Shown: positions 1 through 8,345 of the stretch, in pieces
Layout: every line of letters begins with the position of its first letter
How positions within the stretch are numbered: position 1 is the first letter of the stretch
NCBI GenBank assembly: GCA_964649385.1
Contig: CAZYRA010000012.1
Span: 1-22,456 of the forward strand
DNA: 22,456 bases
Source: UBA5760 sp964649385
GTDB lineage: Bacteria; Chloroflexota; Dehalococcoidia; Dehalococcoidales; UBA5760
Direction: 5' to 3'
Made by a program: the position numbers and the translations under genes
The notes under the pieces: model-generated
Seen by the model: the letters and a program-made list of their open reading frames with translations, nothing else
What the model was told of the DNA's origin: nothing
Database searches by the model: none

Positions 1-53
1 TATCTCTGCACCACTTCAAGGGACTCCCACATGCCCGGATCTTTGATGGTCAT
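1..53 (-). CDS. 5' end of an unidentified minus-strand gene (partial)
   Basis: An open frame runs from an ATG at 53 leftward off the window edge for 17 codons (MTIKDPGMWESLEVVQR). A purine-rich ribosome-binding site (AAAGGGG on the minus strand, about 61-67) lies about 7 bases upstream, and a promoter-like pair lies behind it at 101-129. Too little of the protein is present to name it. The start is supported by ribosome site, spacing and promoter together, but the frame is short enough to be chance. Confidence 0.45.
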   Translation of the reverse strand, partial: MTIKDPGMWESLEVVQR

Positions 54-100
54 TGTATCTACCCCTTTGGCTTTTTACGAAAGGGCAAAGGCTTTTTTGC

Positions 101-129
101 TTGATATTGCTTGGGAGTATGCTTGACAA
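101..129 (-). promoter_or_regulatory. Putative promoter for the leftward partial gene
   Basis: On the minus strand TTGTCA (129-124) is followed after exactly 17 bases by TATCAA (106-101). This is 5/6 and 4/6 to the sigma-70-type consensus. The start of transcription would fall near 94, giving a leader of about 40 bases. The -35 box overlaps that of the rightward promoter. Confidence 0.4.
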
Positions 130-151
130 AAGCGGCTCAGCCACTTAAAGT
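123..151 (+). promoter_or_regulatory. Putative promoter for the lipoprotein gene
   Basis: A perfect TTGACA (123-128), a 17-base spacer and TAAAGT (146-151, 4/6) face the lipoprotein gene. Transcription would start near 158. The -35 shares five bases with the opposing -35 on the other strand. Confidence 0.5.
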
Positions 152-192
152 ATCCATTACTGAGTTAGTCAAGTAGGGAAAGGCGGATTGAA

Positions 193-573
193 ATGAGAAA
201 TAAAGCCAAACTACTTTTGCTAGGTAGCCTTGCCGCTTTGCTGGTTGTTCCGCTCCTGGGTTGCGGTCTGGTAGAGACATTCGTATCACCAGCCGCCTTA
301 AGCAGTCAACAGGCGATTGCTATCATCCAGGTTGCCGGCATACCGTATATTGACGATTACTACAAGGAGACAATCGAAGGGGAAGGTTCTCAGGCACCGG
401 TGACGATAAGTCCGGCGACCCCGGTTGGCCAGTGGGTTGCTAATTACGAGGGTGAAGGCAACTGGAGAATTCAGGGTCCGGTTGCGACCAGTACCTGGGG
501 TAATTGCTTGACCACCTGGACGCTTAGAGAGGCAGACAGTAAGATAAGGCTTATCGGCTTTAACTGTGATTAA
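193..573 (+). CDS. Small secreted lipoprotein of unknown function
   Basis: The 126-residue product starts with a lipoprotein signal peptide: positive residues MRNKAK, a hydrophobic stretch, then the lipobox LLGC with the modified cysteine at residue 24. It should be exported, lipidated and membrane-anchored. The mature part of about 100 residues is Gly/Trp/Thr-rich and contains WVANYEGEGNWRI, then WGNCLTTWTLRE, and ends NCD. The two further cysteines (in GNCLTT and FNCD) could form a disulfide. The layout suggests a small beta-rich domain, but I do not recognise a family. The start is set by the ATG at 193 with AGGCGG six bases upstream. It has its own promoter and stands apart from the rpsB operon. 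Confidence 0.75.
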   Translation: MRNKAKLLLLGSLAALLVVPLLGCGLVETFVSPAALSSQQAIAIIQVAGIPYIDDYYKETIEGEGSQAPVTISPATPVGQWVANYEGEGNWRIQGPVATSTWGNCLTTWTLREADSKIRLIGFNCD

Positions 574-604
574 ACCCTGTCCTTCGCAGCGGTTATTCAG
601 GGTT
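573..604 (+). other. Weak hairpin after the lipoprotein gene
   Basis: AACCCTG (573-579) and CAGGGTT (598-604) are a perfect 7-base inverted repeat with an 18-base loop right at the stop codon. No T-run follows, so it is not a convincing intrinsic terminator. It may only protect the 3' end. Confidence 0.25.
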
Positions 605-685
605 GGGGCAGTCACTGATGCTCTTATAAATAAATACGCTTTGCCGGAGCAGCAGATGCTGGGTCTAGGTCACTATAGTTTCGTG

Positions 686-715
686 TTGCTGGAGAGTGCG
701 TAGTTATGTTATACT
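686..715 (+). promoter_or_regulatory. Putative extended -10 promoter of the rpsB operon
   Basis: TGTTATACT at 707-715 is an extended -10 element (TG, one base, then TATACT). TTGCTG (686-691) could serve as a weak -35 at 18 bases. Transcription would start near 722, just ahead of the G-rich ribosome-binding site of rpsB. Confidence 0.5.
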
Positions 716-743
716 ACTTAGCAGTTAAAAAGGGGGGGTGAGT

Positions 744-1535
744 TTGGTAAGTACAGTTACAATCAAGCAACTTTTGGAAGCTGGTGCACACTTCGGCCAC
801 CAAACGGGTCGTTGGCATCCTCGTATGAAGAGATATATCTTTACCAAGCGTAATGGTATTCATATCATTGATCTGGAGCAGACGGTTGTTATGCTGAAGG
901 ATGCCTGTAGTTTTGTCAAGCAGCTAGTAGCTGATGGCGGCAGCATCCTTTTTGTCGGCACCAAGAAGCAGGCCCAGGAGTCGATAGAGCAAGAGGCTAC
1001 ACGCTGTAATATGTATTATATCAACCAGCGCTGGCTTGGTGGAGTGCTGACTAACTTTAACACGATACAGAGTCGTATAGACTATCTGGTCCGACTGGAA
1101 GACCAGAAGGCCAGGGGTGAGTTTGAACGCCTGCCCAAAAAGGAAGCTCTGAAACTGAGTAAGGAGATAGTGCGGCTCAATCGCATGATAGGTGGCATCA
1201 AAGAGATGACCAGCCTACCCTCGGCCCTGTTTATTATCGACGTTACCAAGGAGAGACTAGCTTTAGCGGAAGCTAAACGGGTCGGAATACCAGCGGTGGC
1301 TGTCGCCGATACTAATTGTGACCCTACCGGTATTGACTATCCAATTCCGGCCAATGATGATGCCATTAAGGCCATCAGGCTGACCTGCAGCAAGATCGCT
1401 GACTCAGTTCTGGAGGGCAGGGCTGGAGGCGCAGAATTCCTGGCCCAGAAGGAGCAGCTAGAGGGAGAAAGTGTAGAAGGGTTTGCGGTTACCAGGACTG
1501 CCGAGCCTGTCGTTTTCACGCCTGATGATAAATAG
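744..1535 (+). CDS. rpsB: 30S ribosomal protein S2
   Basis: S2 sits in the head-body hinge of the small ribosomal subunit and is needed for binding S1 and mRNA. The product (263 residues from this start) shows the S2 hallmarks: TIKQLLEAGAHFGHQ near the N-terminus, NGIHIIDLEQT, FVGTKKQAQ, NQRWLGGVLTNF, and the C-terminal PAVAVADTNCDPTGIDYPIPANDDA. A GTG at 738 opens the same frame but lies inside the A-GGGGGGG ribosome-binding site (731-738). The TTG at 744 has that site at 5-base spacing and gives the family-like start MVSTVTIKQLL, so I prefer it. This is the first gene of the operon, directly before tsf, the usual bacterial pair. Confidence 0.95.
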   Translation: MVSTVTIKQLLEAGAHFGHQTGRWHPRMKRYIFTKRNGIHIIDLEQTVVMLKDACSFVKQLVADGGSILFVGTKKQAQESIEQEATRCNMYYINQRWLGGVLTNFNTIQSRIDYLVRLEDQKARGEFERLPKKEALKLSKEIVRLNRMIGGIKEMTSLPSALFIIDVTKERLALAEAKRVGIPAVAVADTNCDPTGIDYPIPANDDAIKAIRLTCSKIADSVLEGRAGGAEFLAQKEQLEGESVEGFAVTRTAEPVVFTPDDK

Positions 1536-1549
1536 CAGAAGGAGCGAGA

Positions 1550-2053
1550 GTGAATATTCCAACGGTTAAAGTAAGGGAGTTGAGGGAGCAATCAGGAGCT
1601 GGAGTTATGTCCTGCCGAAATGCTCTCATTGAAGCTTCTGGTGATATAGAAAAGGCGCAACAGATCTTGAAGGAGAAGGGTATCCTCAAGGCACAGAAGA
1701 AGTTGGAACGTTCTACCACTCAGGGACTGATTGAGACCTATGTCCATACCGGTGGGCGTATTGGCGCCATGGTTGAAGTCAATTGTGAGACTGATTTTGT
1801 TACCCGTACCGATGAATTTAAGGAGCTGGCTCATAATCTCGTAATGCAGGTAGCGGCCATGCCTCCTCAATTTATCTCAAATGACGAGGTTCCCGAGGGG
1901 ACTGATGTCGAACCTCAGGTAGACTGCTTACTACTGCAGCCTTTCATTAAAGACCCCAGCAAGATTATCCAGGACATTATCGTTGAGACTATCGCCAGGT
2001 TAGGTGAGAATATCAAGGTAGCCAGGTTTGCCCGATTCGAATTAGGTAGATAG
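1550..2053 (+). CDS. tsf: Elongation factor Ts, short form
   Basis: EF-Ts is the guanine-nucleotide exchange factor that recycles EF-Tu from GDP to GTP. The N-terminal UBA-like module (VKVRELREQSGAGVMSCRNAL, about residues 5-25) and the core TDFVTR motif (within NCETDFVTR), which contacts the EF-Tu nucleotide pocket, are both present. At 167 residues it is much shorter than the roughly 280-residue E. coli protein: it has one core subdomain and lacks the second subdomain and coiled-coil insert. Compact forms like this are known in several lineages. The start is GTG at 1550 with AAGGAG about 6 bases upstream. It lies 14 bases after rpsB and 11 before pyrH. Confidence 0.95.
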   Translation: MNIPTVKVRELREQSGAGVMSCRNALIEASGDIEKAQQILKEKGILKAQKKLERSTTQGLIETYVHTGGRIGAMVEVNCETDFVTRTDEFKELAHNLVMQVAAMPPQFISNDEVPEGTDVEPQVDCLLLQPFIKDPSKIIQDIIVETIARLGENIKVARFARFELGR

Positions 2054-2064
2054 GTATTATTAGG

Positions 2065-2787
2065 ATGACCACTACCAGATATAAGCGGGTTCTTCTTAAG
2101 CTCAGCGGTGAGGCCTTTAGTGGCAAACTCGATTATGGTATTGATACTGATACCCTTACCCGGGTAGCCAAGCAAATCAAGCAGGTGATAGAAATGGGGG
2201 TGGGTGTCGCCATTGTTGTTGGTGGCGGCAATATCTGGCGTGGTGCTGTCGCCGAGCAGGAAGGGATGGATAGGGTTACTGCTGACTATGCCGGTATGCT
2301 GGCTACAGTGATAAATGCCTTAGCTCTCCAGGATGTACTGGAGAAGGCAGGTGTAATTACCAGGACACTGACAGCGATTGGCATTCAACAGGTAGCGGAA
2401 CCCTATATCAGACGGCGTGCTATTAGACACTTGGAGAAAGGCAGGGCCGTTATCTTTGCCGGAGGCACCGGTAATCCCTATATGACAAGCGATACGGCGG
2501 CGGCTCTGCGGGCTATAGAGGTCGAGGCGGAAGTGCTGCTTATGACCAAGAATAACGTCGATGGTATCTATAGTGCTGACCCCAATAAGAATCCCGGCGC
2601 TAAGAAATTTGACAAACTCAGTCATCTTGAGGCATTAAATATGCGTCTCGATGTGATGGATGCCACTGCCCTCTCCCTCTGTCTGGAGAATAAGTTACCG
2701 ATAGTGGTTTTTGATCTTCAGGCTCCGCGGGGACTGGAGCGTGCTGTCGATGGTGAACTTATTGGTACCCTGGTAACTAATGAGTAA
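2065..2787 (+). CDS. pyrH: UMP kinase
   Basis: This cytosolic enzyme phosphorylates UMP to UDP with ATP, the first committed kinase step after de novo UMP synthesis, and is usually allosterically controlled by GTP and UTP. The 240-residue amino-acid-kinase fold shows LKLSGEAF at the N-terminus, the glycine loop VVGGGNIWRG, DRVTADYAGMLATVINALAL, FAGGTGNPYMTSDTAAALRA, and KNNVDGIYSADPNKNP. Length and motifs are standard. The ATG at 2065 has only a weak purine run before it and probably depends on coupling to tsf, whose stop is 11 bases upstream. Confidence 0.97.
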   Translation: MTTTRYKRVLLKLSGEAFSGKLDYGIDTDTLTRVAKQIKQVIEMGVGVAIVVGGGNIWRGAVAEQEGMDRVTADYAGMLATVINALALQDVLEKAGVITRTLTAIGIQQVAEPYIRRRAIRHLEKGRAVIFAGGTGNPYMTSDTAAALRAIEVEAEVLLMTKNNVDGIYSADPNKNPGAKKFDKLSHLEALNMRLDVMDATALSLCLENKLPIVVFDLQAPRGLERAVDGELIGTLVTNE

Positions 2788-2795
2788 ATAAAAAA

Positions 2796-3353
2796 ATGGA
2801 TAGTAGTATTTTGAAGAATACTGAAGCGAAGATGCTGGCCTCTGTGGAGGCTTTGAAGAAGGAGTTGGTCACCATTCGTACCGGGCATGCTACGCCGGCA
2901 TTGGTCGAGCATATTAAGGTGGAATACGCTGGTGTCCCTACCCCTCTTATTCAAATCGCTGGTATTTCTGCATCGGGAGCCAGCTTGCTTGTCGTCCAGC
3001 CTTGGGACAAAAGCAGTCTGCACAGTATTGAGAAAGCCATCCTGAAATCCGACCTCGGGCTAAATCCAATCAGTGACGGGAATGTACTTCGCATAAATAT
3101 TCCGTTGCTTAGTGAAGAACGGCGGCAGGAACTGGTTAAGGTAGTAAAAGCGAGGGTGGAGAAGGAGAGAGTTATCATCCGTAATCTAAGGCGCGAGACT
3201 ATGGATGAACTCCGGAAATTGGAGAAAGACAAAGAGATATCGCAGGATGAGCTGAAGCGTACCTTAGACCAGTTACAGAAGCTTACCGATAGATTCATAG
3301 CCGCTGCCGAGAAGGTGGGGCAGGATAAAGAAGTCGAGCTTGAGGAAGTCTAA
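2796..3353 (+). CDS. frr: Ribosome recycling factor
   Basis: RRF works with EF-G to split the post-termination ribosome into subunits. The 185-residue protein is full length. It has the N-terminal helix ending in the conserved LVTIRTGHATPALVEHIKVEYAGVPTPL, the head domain around VVQPWDKSSLHSIEKAI and GNVLRINIPLLSEERRQELVK, and the long C-terminal helices RNLRRETMDELRKLEKD. It begins 8 bases after the pyrH stop. The upstream stretch is only an A-run with no recognisable ribosome-binding site, so translation is probably coupled to pyrH. Confidence 0.97.
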   Translation: MDSSILKNTEAKMLASVEALKKELVTIRTGHATPALVEHIKVEYAGVPTPLIQIAGISASGASLLVVQPWDKSSLHSIEKAILKSDLGLNPISDGNVLRINIPLLSEERRQELVKVVKARVEKERVIIRNLRRETMDELRKLEKDKEISQDELKRTLDQLQKLTDRFIAAAEKVGQDKEVELEEV

Positions 3354-3391
3354 CCCAGGCTAAATGGTTATCGCCGGTTTTGACTGATAAT

Positions 3392-4114
3392 ATGGAAGCT
3401 GCTTCACTAGCTACGGAAGAAAAGACCAGTTTACCCCGCCACGTTGCTATTATCATGGACGGCAACGGTAGATGGGCAGAGCATCATGGGCTGCCCAGGT
3501 TTAGGGGACATATCGCTGGTGTAGACAGCGCCCGTTCTACGATTCGGTATCTTAATAGCCGGTATCACTTAGAGTATCTAACCCTTTATGGTTTCTCCAC
3601 CGAAAACTGGAACCGTTCTCAGGATGAAGTTGATGGGATATTCCACGCCTTTGAAGAGGTAGTTGATGGGGAGTCACAAGAGCTTCACAGAGAAGGGGTT
3701 AGTCTCCGTCACCTTGGCCGTCTTGAAGAACTCCCCCAAAGCCTCCAGCAGGAACTGAATAAGGCCATTAAGTTGACAGAAAACAATACCGGGATGACCC
3801 TCAGCTTTGCCTTTAACTACGGAGGACGCAGCGAGATTTTAGATGCAGTACGCCGTATTCTGGCTGAAGGTATCCCGCCGCAGAATATAGACGAAGAACT
3901 GTTTAGCCGTTTCCTCTATACTACCGGCATACCTGATGTTGACCTGCTCATCCGCACCGGCGGTGAACTTCGTATCAGTAATTTCCTGATATGGCAATCG
4001 GCTTATAGTGAATACTATTTTACCGATGTCTTGTGGCCCGACTTTGATGAAAAGGAGATTGATAAGGCGTTGCTATCTTACCGTCAAAGGCAGAGGCGCT
4101 TCGGCGGTTTATAA
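3392..4114 (+). CDS. uppS: Isoprenyl (undecaprenyl) diphosphate synthase
   Basis: This cis-prenyltransferase extends farnesyl diphosphate with isopentenyl diphosphate to make the C55 carrier lipid for envelope glycans. Signature elements are HVAIIMDGNGRWA (the aspartate binds the Mg-diphosphate), LPRFRGHIAGV, LYGFSTENWNRS, and RTGGELRISNFLIWQSAYSEYYF with WPDF behind it. From the ATG at 3392 the protein has 240 residues. A TTG at 3380 would add four. Neither has a clear ribosome-binding site, so the exact start is uncertain. Its substrates come from the MEP pathway, of which dxr and ispG lie downstream in the same operon. Confidence 0.95.
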   Translation: MEAASLATEEKTSLPRHVAIIMDGNGRWAEHHGLPRFRGHIAGVDSARSTIRYLNSRYHLEYLTLYGFSTENWNRSQDEVDGIFHAFEEVVDGESQELHREGVSLRHLGRLEELPQSLQQELNKAIKLTENNTGMTLSFAFNYGGRSEILDAVRRILAEGIPPQNIDEELFSRFLYTTGIPDVDLLIRTGGELRISNFLIWQSAYSEYYFTDVLWPDFDEKEIDKALLSYRQRQRRFGGL

Positions 4115-4135
4115 CTAAATGTCCAGCAGAACCGT

Positions 4136-4969
4136 ATGCTTAAAAAAAGGGTTATAACTTCCCTCTGGTTTGCCCCTCTTCTGGTTGTTGTTGTTTGGTT
4201 TGGTGGGGAGAGAGGGTTTACCCTATTAGTGGTCGTCTTTGGTATCCTGGCTGCTCTTGAGTTCTATCAAATGGCAGCCAGGGTAAAGCTATTGCCGCTT
4301 ACCTGCTTCGGGCTGGTCTGGACAGCATTCTTTATTCTCAGTCGTAATTCGGAGCTGCTGTCTTTCCTTACGCCTTATTTTACTCCCGGTTTGCTTATGC
4401 CGTTATTATTGACCTCGGCTGTGGTGATACCTCTAATCGGACTTCTGATGCGCAGGCAGAAAGAAGGGGCTTTCAACAGCTGGGTTTGGACAGTTGCCGG
4501 CATCCTCTATGTGGGCTGGCTCCTGGGTCACCTGGTAGCCCTGAGGGGGCTGGATGACGGTAGAAACTGGGTATTCTTTATTCTGTTTGTTACCTGGGCT
4601 TCCGATACCTTTGCTTTCTTTGTTGGTAGAAAATTCGGCAGACACAAGCTTGCCCCCAGTATCAGCCCGGGCAAAACCTGGGAAGGAGCGGCAGGAGGGG
4701 TAGGTGCTGCTGTTGTAATGAGCATACTATTCTTTACCCCTACTCCCTTCCTGCTGCCTCTTATCTCTTGGCAGATAATCTCCTTAGCCGTACTGGTCAG
4801 CATTTTTGGGCAGCTTGGTGACCTGGTGGAATCCCTGCTTAAACGCAATACAGGGGTAAAGGATTCCGGCAGTCTGATGCCGGGACACGGCGGTGTCCTT
4901 GACCGTATTGATAGCCTCGTTTTTGCCAGTGTGGTAGTATACTATGTGGTATACTATTGCTCGATATGA
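4136..4969 (+). CDS. cdsA: Phosphatidate cytidylyltransferase (CDP-diacylglycerol synthase)
   Basis: This integral membrane enzyme joins CTP and phosphatidic acid to CDP-diacylglycerol, the precursor of acidic phospholipids. The 277-residue product is very hydrophobic, with about seven to eight membrane segments. Near the C-terminus it carries the family signature LLKRNTGVKDSGSLMPGHGG followed by VLDRIDS, with catalytic Asp and Lys residues. ISPGKTWEGAAGG earlier in the chain is also typical. It follows uppS by 21 bases. Its TGA stop overlaps the ATG of dxr (ATGA, 4966-4969), which suggests translational coupling. Confidence 0.95.
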   Translation: MLKKRVITSLWFAPLLVVVVWFGGERGFTLLVVVFGILAALEFYQMAARVKLLPLTCFGLVWTAFFILSRNSELLSFLTPYFTPGLLMPLLLTSAVVIPLIGLLMRRQKEGAFNSWVWTVAGILYVGWLLGHLVALRGLDDGRNWVFFILFVTWASDTFAFFVGRKFGRHKLAPSISPGKTWEGAAGGVGAAVVMSILFFTPTPFLLPLISWQIISLAVLVSIFGQLGDLVESLLKRNTGVKDSGSLMPGHGGVLDRIDSLVFASVVVYYVVYYCSI

Positions 4970-6117
4970 CTGGCAAAATTAAGCGGCTGGCTGTTCTGGG
5001 TTCAACCGGTTCCATAGGTCAACAAACACTTGAGGTAGTTCGTGCTTTTCCCCACAGGTTTCGTGTCATCGGATTGGCTGCGGGTAAGAACATCGATTTG
5101 CTGGCGAAGCAGGTAAGTGAGTTCCGGCCGAGGCTTGTTTATTTCCAGGGCGGGAAGTCAGGACAAGGGCTACCTGATATAAACTGCGAATTCTTACCGC
5201 CGGAGGAGATTGCTTCTCATCCCCAGGTGGATACCGTTGTTATCGCTAGCTCTGGGGGATCGGGGTTATTGCCACTGGTAGCAGCAGTAAAGTCTGGTAA
5301 GGAGATTGCCCTGGCTAATAAAGAGTCACTGGTTGTGGCCGGCGAGATTGTCACAGGGGAAGCCAGACTGAGTAAAGCCCGCATTTTACCTCTTGATAGT
5401 GAGCATAGTGCGATATGGCAGTGCCTTAATGGGGAAAATCAAAAGCCGGCCCGGCTTGTGCTGACGGCATCGGGGGGACCCTTCCTCCATTATTCGAAAG
5501 CCCGGTTGAGTAAAGTCACCATTGAGCAGGCGCTGAAACACCCCTCGTGGCAGATGGGGAGGAAGGTTACCGTTGACTCGGCTACTCTTATGAACAAAGG
5601 TCTTGAGGTAATTGAGGCCCACTGGTTATTTGATATGCCCTTTGAGAGCATTAAGGTTCTAATTCATCCCCAGAGCATTGTCCATTCTCTGGTGGAATTC
5701 ATCGATGGTTCAGTTAAAGCCCAGTTGGGTTACCCTGATATGCGCTTACCCATCCAGTATGCCCTATCGTATCCCGAGCGTTTGCCTAATCCCAATCTGC
5801 CGCGGCTCAACTGGGACCTAATGAGTAATCTTACCTTCGAGCAGGCTGACCCGGATGCGTTTCCCTGCCTCAGGCTGGCTATTGAGGCAGGAAAGAAGGG
5901 GGGGACATGCCCGGCGGTGCTTTGTGCTGCTGATGAGATAGCGGTTGACCTATTCCTCTCCCGGCGCATCAAATTTACCGATATCGCTTGCCTTGTTGAG
6001 CAGGTGCTGGGGGAGCATCAGACCGTGGCCTGCCCTACCCTGGATGAGATTATAGCGGCTGATACCTGGGCTAGAGAGATGGCCTTCCGATTTATTAACG
6101 GAGATAGCCCATGCTAG
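4966..6117 (+). CDS. dxr: 1-deoxy-D-xylulose 5-phosphate reductoisomerase
   Basis: DXR converts 1-deoxyxylulose 5-phosphate to 2-C-methylerythritol 4-phosphate with NADPH, the committing step of the MEP isoprenoid pathway. The 383-residue protein shows the NADPH loop GSTGSIG (residues 12-18), LANKESLVVAGE, the metal and substrate site LPLDSEHSAIWQCL, TASGGPF, the flexible-loop region HPSWQMGRKVTVDSATLMNKGLE, and HPQSIVHSLVEF. The start is the ATG at 4966 overlapping the cdsA stop. A TTG at 4957 would add three residues and is less likely. Its 3' end overlaps the start of rseP by 7 bases. Confidence 0.97.
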   Translation: MTGKIKRLAVLGSTGSIGQQTLEVVRAFPHRFRVIGLAAGKNIDLLAKQVSEFRPRLVYFQGGKSGQGLPDINCEFLPPEEIASHPQVDTVVIASSGGSGLLPLVAAVKSGKEIALANKESLVVAGEIVTGEARLSKARILPLDSEHSAIWQCLNGENQKPARLVLTASGGPFLHYSKARLSKVTIEQALKHPSWQMGRKVTVDSATLMNKGLEVIEAHWLFDMPFESIKVLIHPQSIVHSLVEFIDGSVKAQLGYPDMRLPIQYALSYPERLPNPNLPRLNWDLMSNLTFEQADPDAFPCLRLAIEAGKKGGTCPAVLCAADEIAVDLFLSRRIKFTDIACLVEQVLGEHQTVACPTLDEIIAADTWAREMAFRFINGDSPC

Positions 6118-7169
6118 TTACTGTGCTAATTTTTATTGGTGTTCTGGTAGGGATTATTATTGCTCATGAACTGGGGCATTTTATTACTGCCAAGGCCTGC
6201 GGAGTAGAAGTAAAGGAGTTTGGTGTCGGACTGCCCCCCAGATTGTTCGGTGTAAAGCGAGGGGAAACGGTCTATTCACTAAACGCAATACCCCTGGGTG
6301 GGTTTACCAAAATGACCGGGGAAGAAGACCCCAGGGCACCGAGGAGTTTAGCCAGCAAGCCCTTTGCCACCAGGCTTCTGGTGCTCAGTGCCGGTTCACT
6401 GATGAATTTCCTGCTGCCTCTTATCCTCTTCACTATTGCCTTTATGATTCCCCATAACATGGTAATCGGAGATGTGCTGGTAGAAGATGTGGCGTCTGGT
6501 TCCCCGGCAGCCTTAGCTGGTATTGAACCTGGAGACAGTATAGTCAGTATAAATGGGAAGCCGGTAGATAATAGCAGCGACCTGCAGCGCTACATTCAGC
6601 TTGGCTTGGGAAGGGAAACTACGGTAAGAGTCGAGCACAGCGACTCAACAGTAGAGGATGTTAGTGTGGTGCCAAGGTGGAGACCTCCCGAGGGCCAGGG
6701 ATCAGTTGGTATTGTGATTAGCATGCCGGAGACGACCGTTATTCGCCAGAGTGAGCCATTCTGGAGAGCACCGTCTTTAGCTGTCACGGCATGTGTGGAA
6801 ACCATGGGCCTTTTCAAGAATGCGATATTGAGCATGCTTGCGGGTACCAGTTCTCTCACATTGACGGGACCGGTAGGTATTGCTCAAATGACTGGTGAAG
6901 TAGCTAGAGTGGGGATTAGTCCACTACTGGAGTTCGCTGCTTTTCTCAGTCTTAACATCGGTTTGATAAATCTCTTTCCCCTCCCCGCTCTGGATGGAGG
7001 CAGAATATGCTTTCTTCTATTGGAGAAGATCCGCCGCGGTCGGCGTGTGTCACCGAAGACAGAAGGGATGGTGCACCTTATCGGCTTCCTTCTGCTTATG
7101 GGTGTGCTTGCTGCGGTAACCTATGGCGATATTATGCGTATTATTAGTGGAGGGAACCTGGCGCCATAA
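6111..7169 (+). CDS. rseP: RseP-family intramembrane zinc metalloprotease
   Basis: This is a site-2 protease that cuts membrane proteins inside the bilayer, typically anti-sigma factors or signal-peptide remnants. The zinc motif HELGH is at residues 19-23 within the first membrane segment. A single PDZ domain (about residues 115-195, with GSPAALAGIEPGDSIVSINGKPV) follows. The second metal-binding region is NLFPLPALDGGR near residue 290, and at least three to four membrane segments are visible. At 352 residues with one PDZ it matches the shorter non-enteric form. The ATG at 6111 overlaps the dxr stop. The dxr-rseP-ispG order is common in several phyla and does not reveal the substrate. Confidence 0.94.
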   Translation: MLVTVLIFIGVLVGIIIAHELGHFITAKACGVEVKEFGVGLPPRLFGVKRGETVYSLNAIPLGGFTKMTGEEDPRAPRSLASKPFATRLLVLSAGSLMNFLLPLILFTIAFMIPHNMVIGDVLVEDVASGSPAALAGIEPGDSIVSINGKPVDNSSDLQRYIQLGLGRETTVRVEHSDSTVEDVSVVPRWRPPEGQGSVGIVISMPETTVIRQSEPFWRAPSLAVTACVETMGLFKNAILSMLAGTSSLTLTGPVGIAQMTGEVARVGISPLLEFAAFLSLNIGLINLFPLPALDGGRICFLLLEKIRRGRRVSPKTEGMVHLIGFLLLMGVLAAVTYGDIMRIISGGNLAP

Positions 7170-7224
7170 TTGAGTGCCTTTATCAAGGGATGAGGAGAAG
7201 TAAAAGGGTAAGGTAGATAGTATC

Positions 7225-8271
7225 ATGAAGCCTGGACGAAATAGCAGACCGCTTCAGATTGGTAATGTTACTGTTGGCGGCGGCGCCCCTATCGTGGTGC
7301 AGTCGATGACCAAGACTGATACCAGAGATATTATGTCAACTATTTCCCAAATCAGGGAGCTGGAAGATTGCGGCTGCGAGTTGGTGCGGGTGGCAGTACC
7401 TGATGCCGAAGCAGCGCAGGCGATAGAAGCGATAAAAAGGAGCATCTCCCTGCCGCTAATTGCTGATATTCACTTTGATTATCGGCTGGCATTAAGAGCG
7501 CTGGAAGCCGGGGCTGACGGGCTGCGCTTAAACCCGGGCAATATTGGCAATCCTCGGGAGGTATCTGCCGTAGCTAAGTTAGCCAGAGAAAGAGGTGTCC
7601 CTATTCGTATCGGGGTAAATGCCGGCAGTCTGCCCGAGCCAGAGTATCCTGGCCTGTCCACTGCCCGGCAGATGGTAGAAGCAGCCTTGAAGCAGATAAG
7701 GTTACTGGAGAGCCTGGAATTTGACCTGATTAAGGTTTCCCTTAAAGCCTTTGATGTTCCCACCACTATCGAGGCCTATCGGGATATTGCCGAAAAAATT
7801 CCCTACCCCCTGCATATTGGTATTACTGAAGCCGGTACGCCGAGGACAGGTATCGTCCGGAGTACGGTGGGCATCGGCACACTGCTCTACCTTGGTATCG
7901 GGGATACCATCAGGGTTTCCCTGACGGCCCACCCTAGGGAAGAGGTGGCCGCCGGCTATGAAATCCTGAAGAGCCTGGACCTGCGTCAGCATGGTCCGGT
8001 ACTGATCAGTTGCCCATCCTGCGGGCGGGCTGAGGTTGATATGGTCAGGTTGGTTGAAGAGGTCGAGAAAAGGCTTTTGAAGATAAATAGACCGCTCAAG
8101 GTAGCCGTGATGGGCTGCGTGGTCAACGGGCCCGGTGAAGCCAGAGATGCCGATATCGGCATCGCCTGCGGCAGGGGCAAAGCCGTCCTCTTCAAAAAGG
8201 GCAAGAAGATAAGGACCATAGAGGAAAAGGACTTGGTCAGTGTATTAATGAGGGAAGTGGAAAGGTTCTAG
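7225..8271 (+). CDS. ispG: 4-hydroxy-3-methylbut-2-en-1-yl diphosphate synthase (GcpE)
   Basis: IspG is the iron-sulfur enzyme that reductively opens the cyclic diphosphate MEcPP to HMBPP, the penultimate MEP-pathway step. The 348-residue protein has the N-terminal TIM barrel (PIVVQSMTKTDTRD, ADIHFDY, LRLNPGNIG, RIGVNAGSL) and a C-terminal cluster domain. There Cys263 and Cys266 (SCPSCG) and Cys298 (MGCVVNGPGEARDADIG), plus the adjacent glutamate, can ligate the [4Fe-4S] cluster. The direct two-domain form without the plant-type insert is seen. It starts 55 bases after rseP with only a weak purine run upstream. Confidence 0.97.
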   Translation: MKPGRNSRPLQIGNVTVGGGAPIVVQSMTKTDTRDIMSTISQIRELEDCGCELVRVAVPDAEAAQAIEAIKRSISLPLIADIHFDYRLALRALEAGADGLRLNPGNIGNPREVSAVAKLARERGVPIRIGVNAGSLPEPEYPGLSTARQMVEAALKQIRLLESLEFDLIKVSLKAFDVPTTIEAYRDIAEKIPYPLHIGITEAGTPRTGIVRSTVGIGTLLYLGIGDTIRVSLTAHPREEVAAGYEILKSLDLRQHGPVLISCPSCGRAEVDMVRLVEEVEKRLLKINRPLKVAVMGCVVNGPGEARDADIGIACGRGKAVLFKKGKKIRTIEEKDLVSVLMREVERF

Positions 8272-8345
8272 ACCATATCTGTCCAATAATAGTGTTGTAG
8301 TCCAAGATAGCAGTGTTGATAGCCGATGATTCTGGAGGCTATCTG

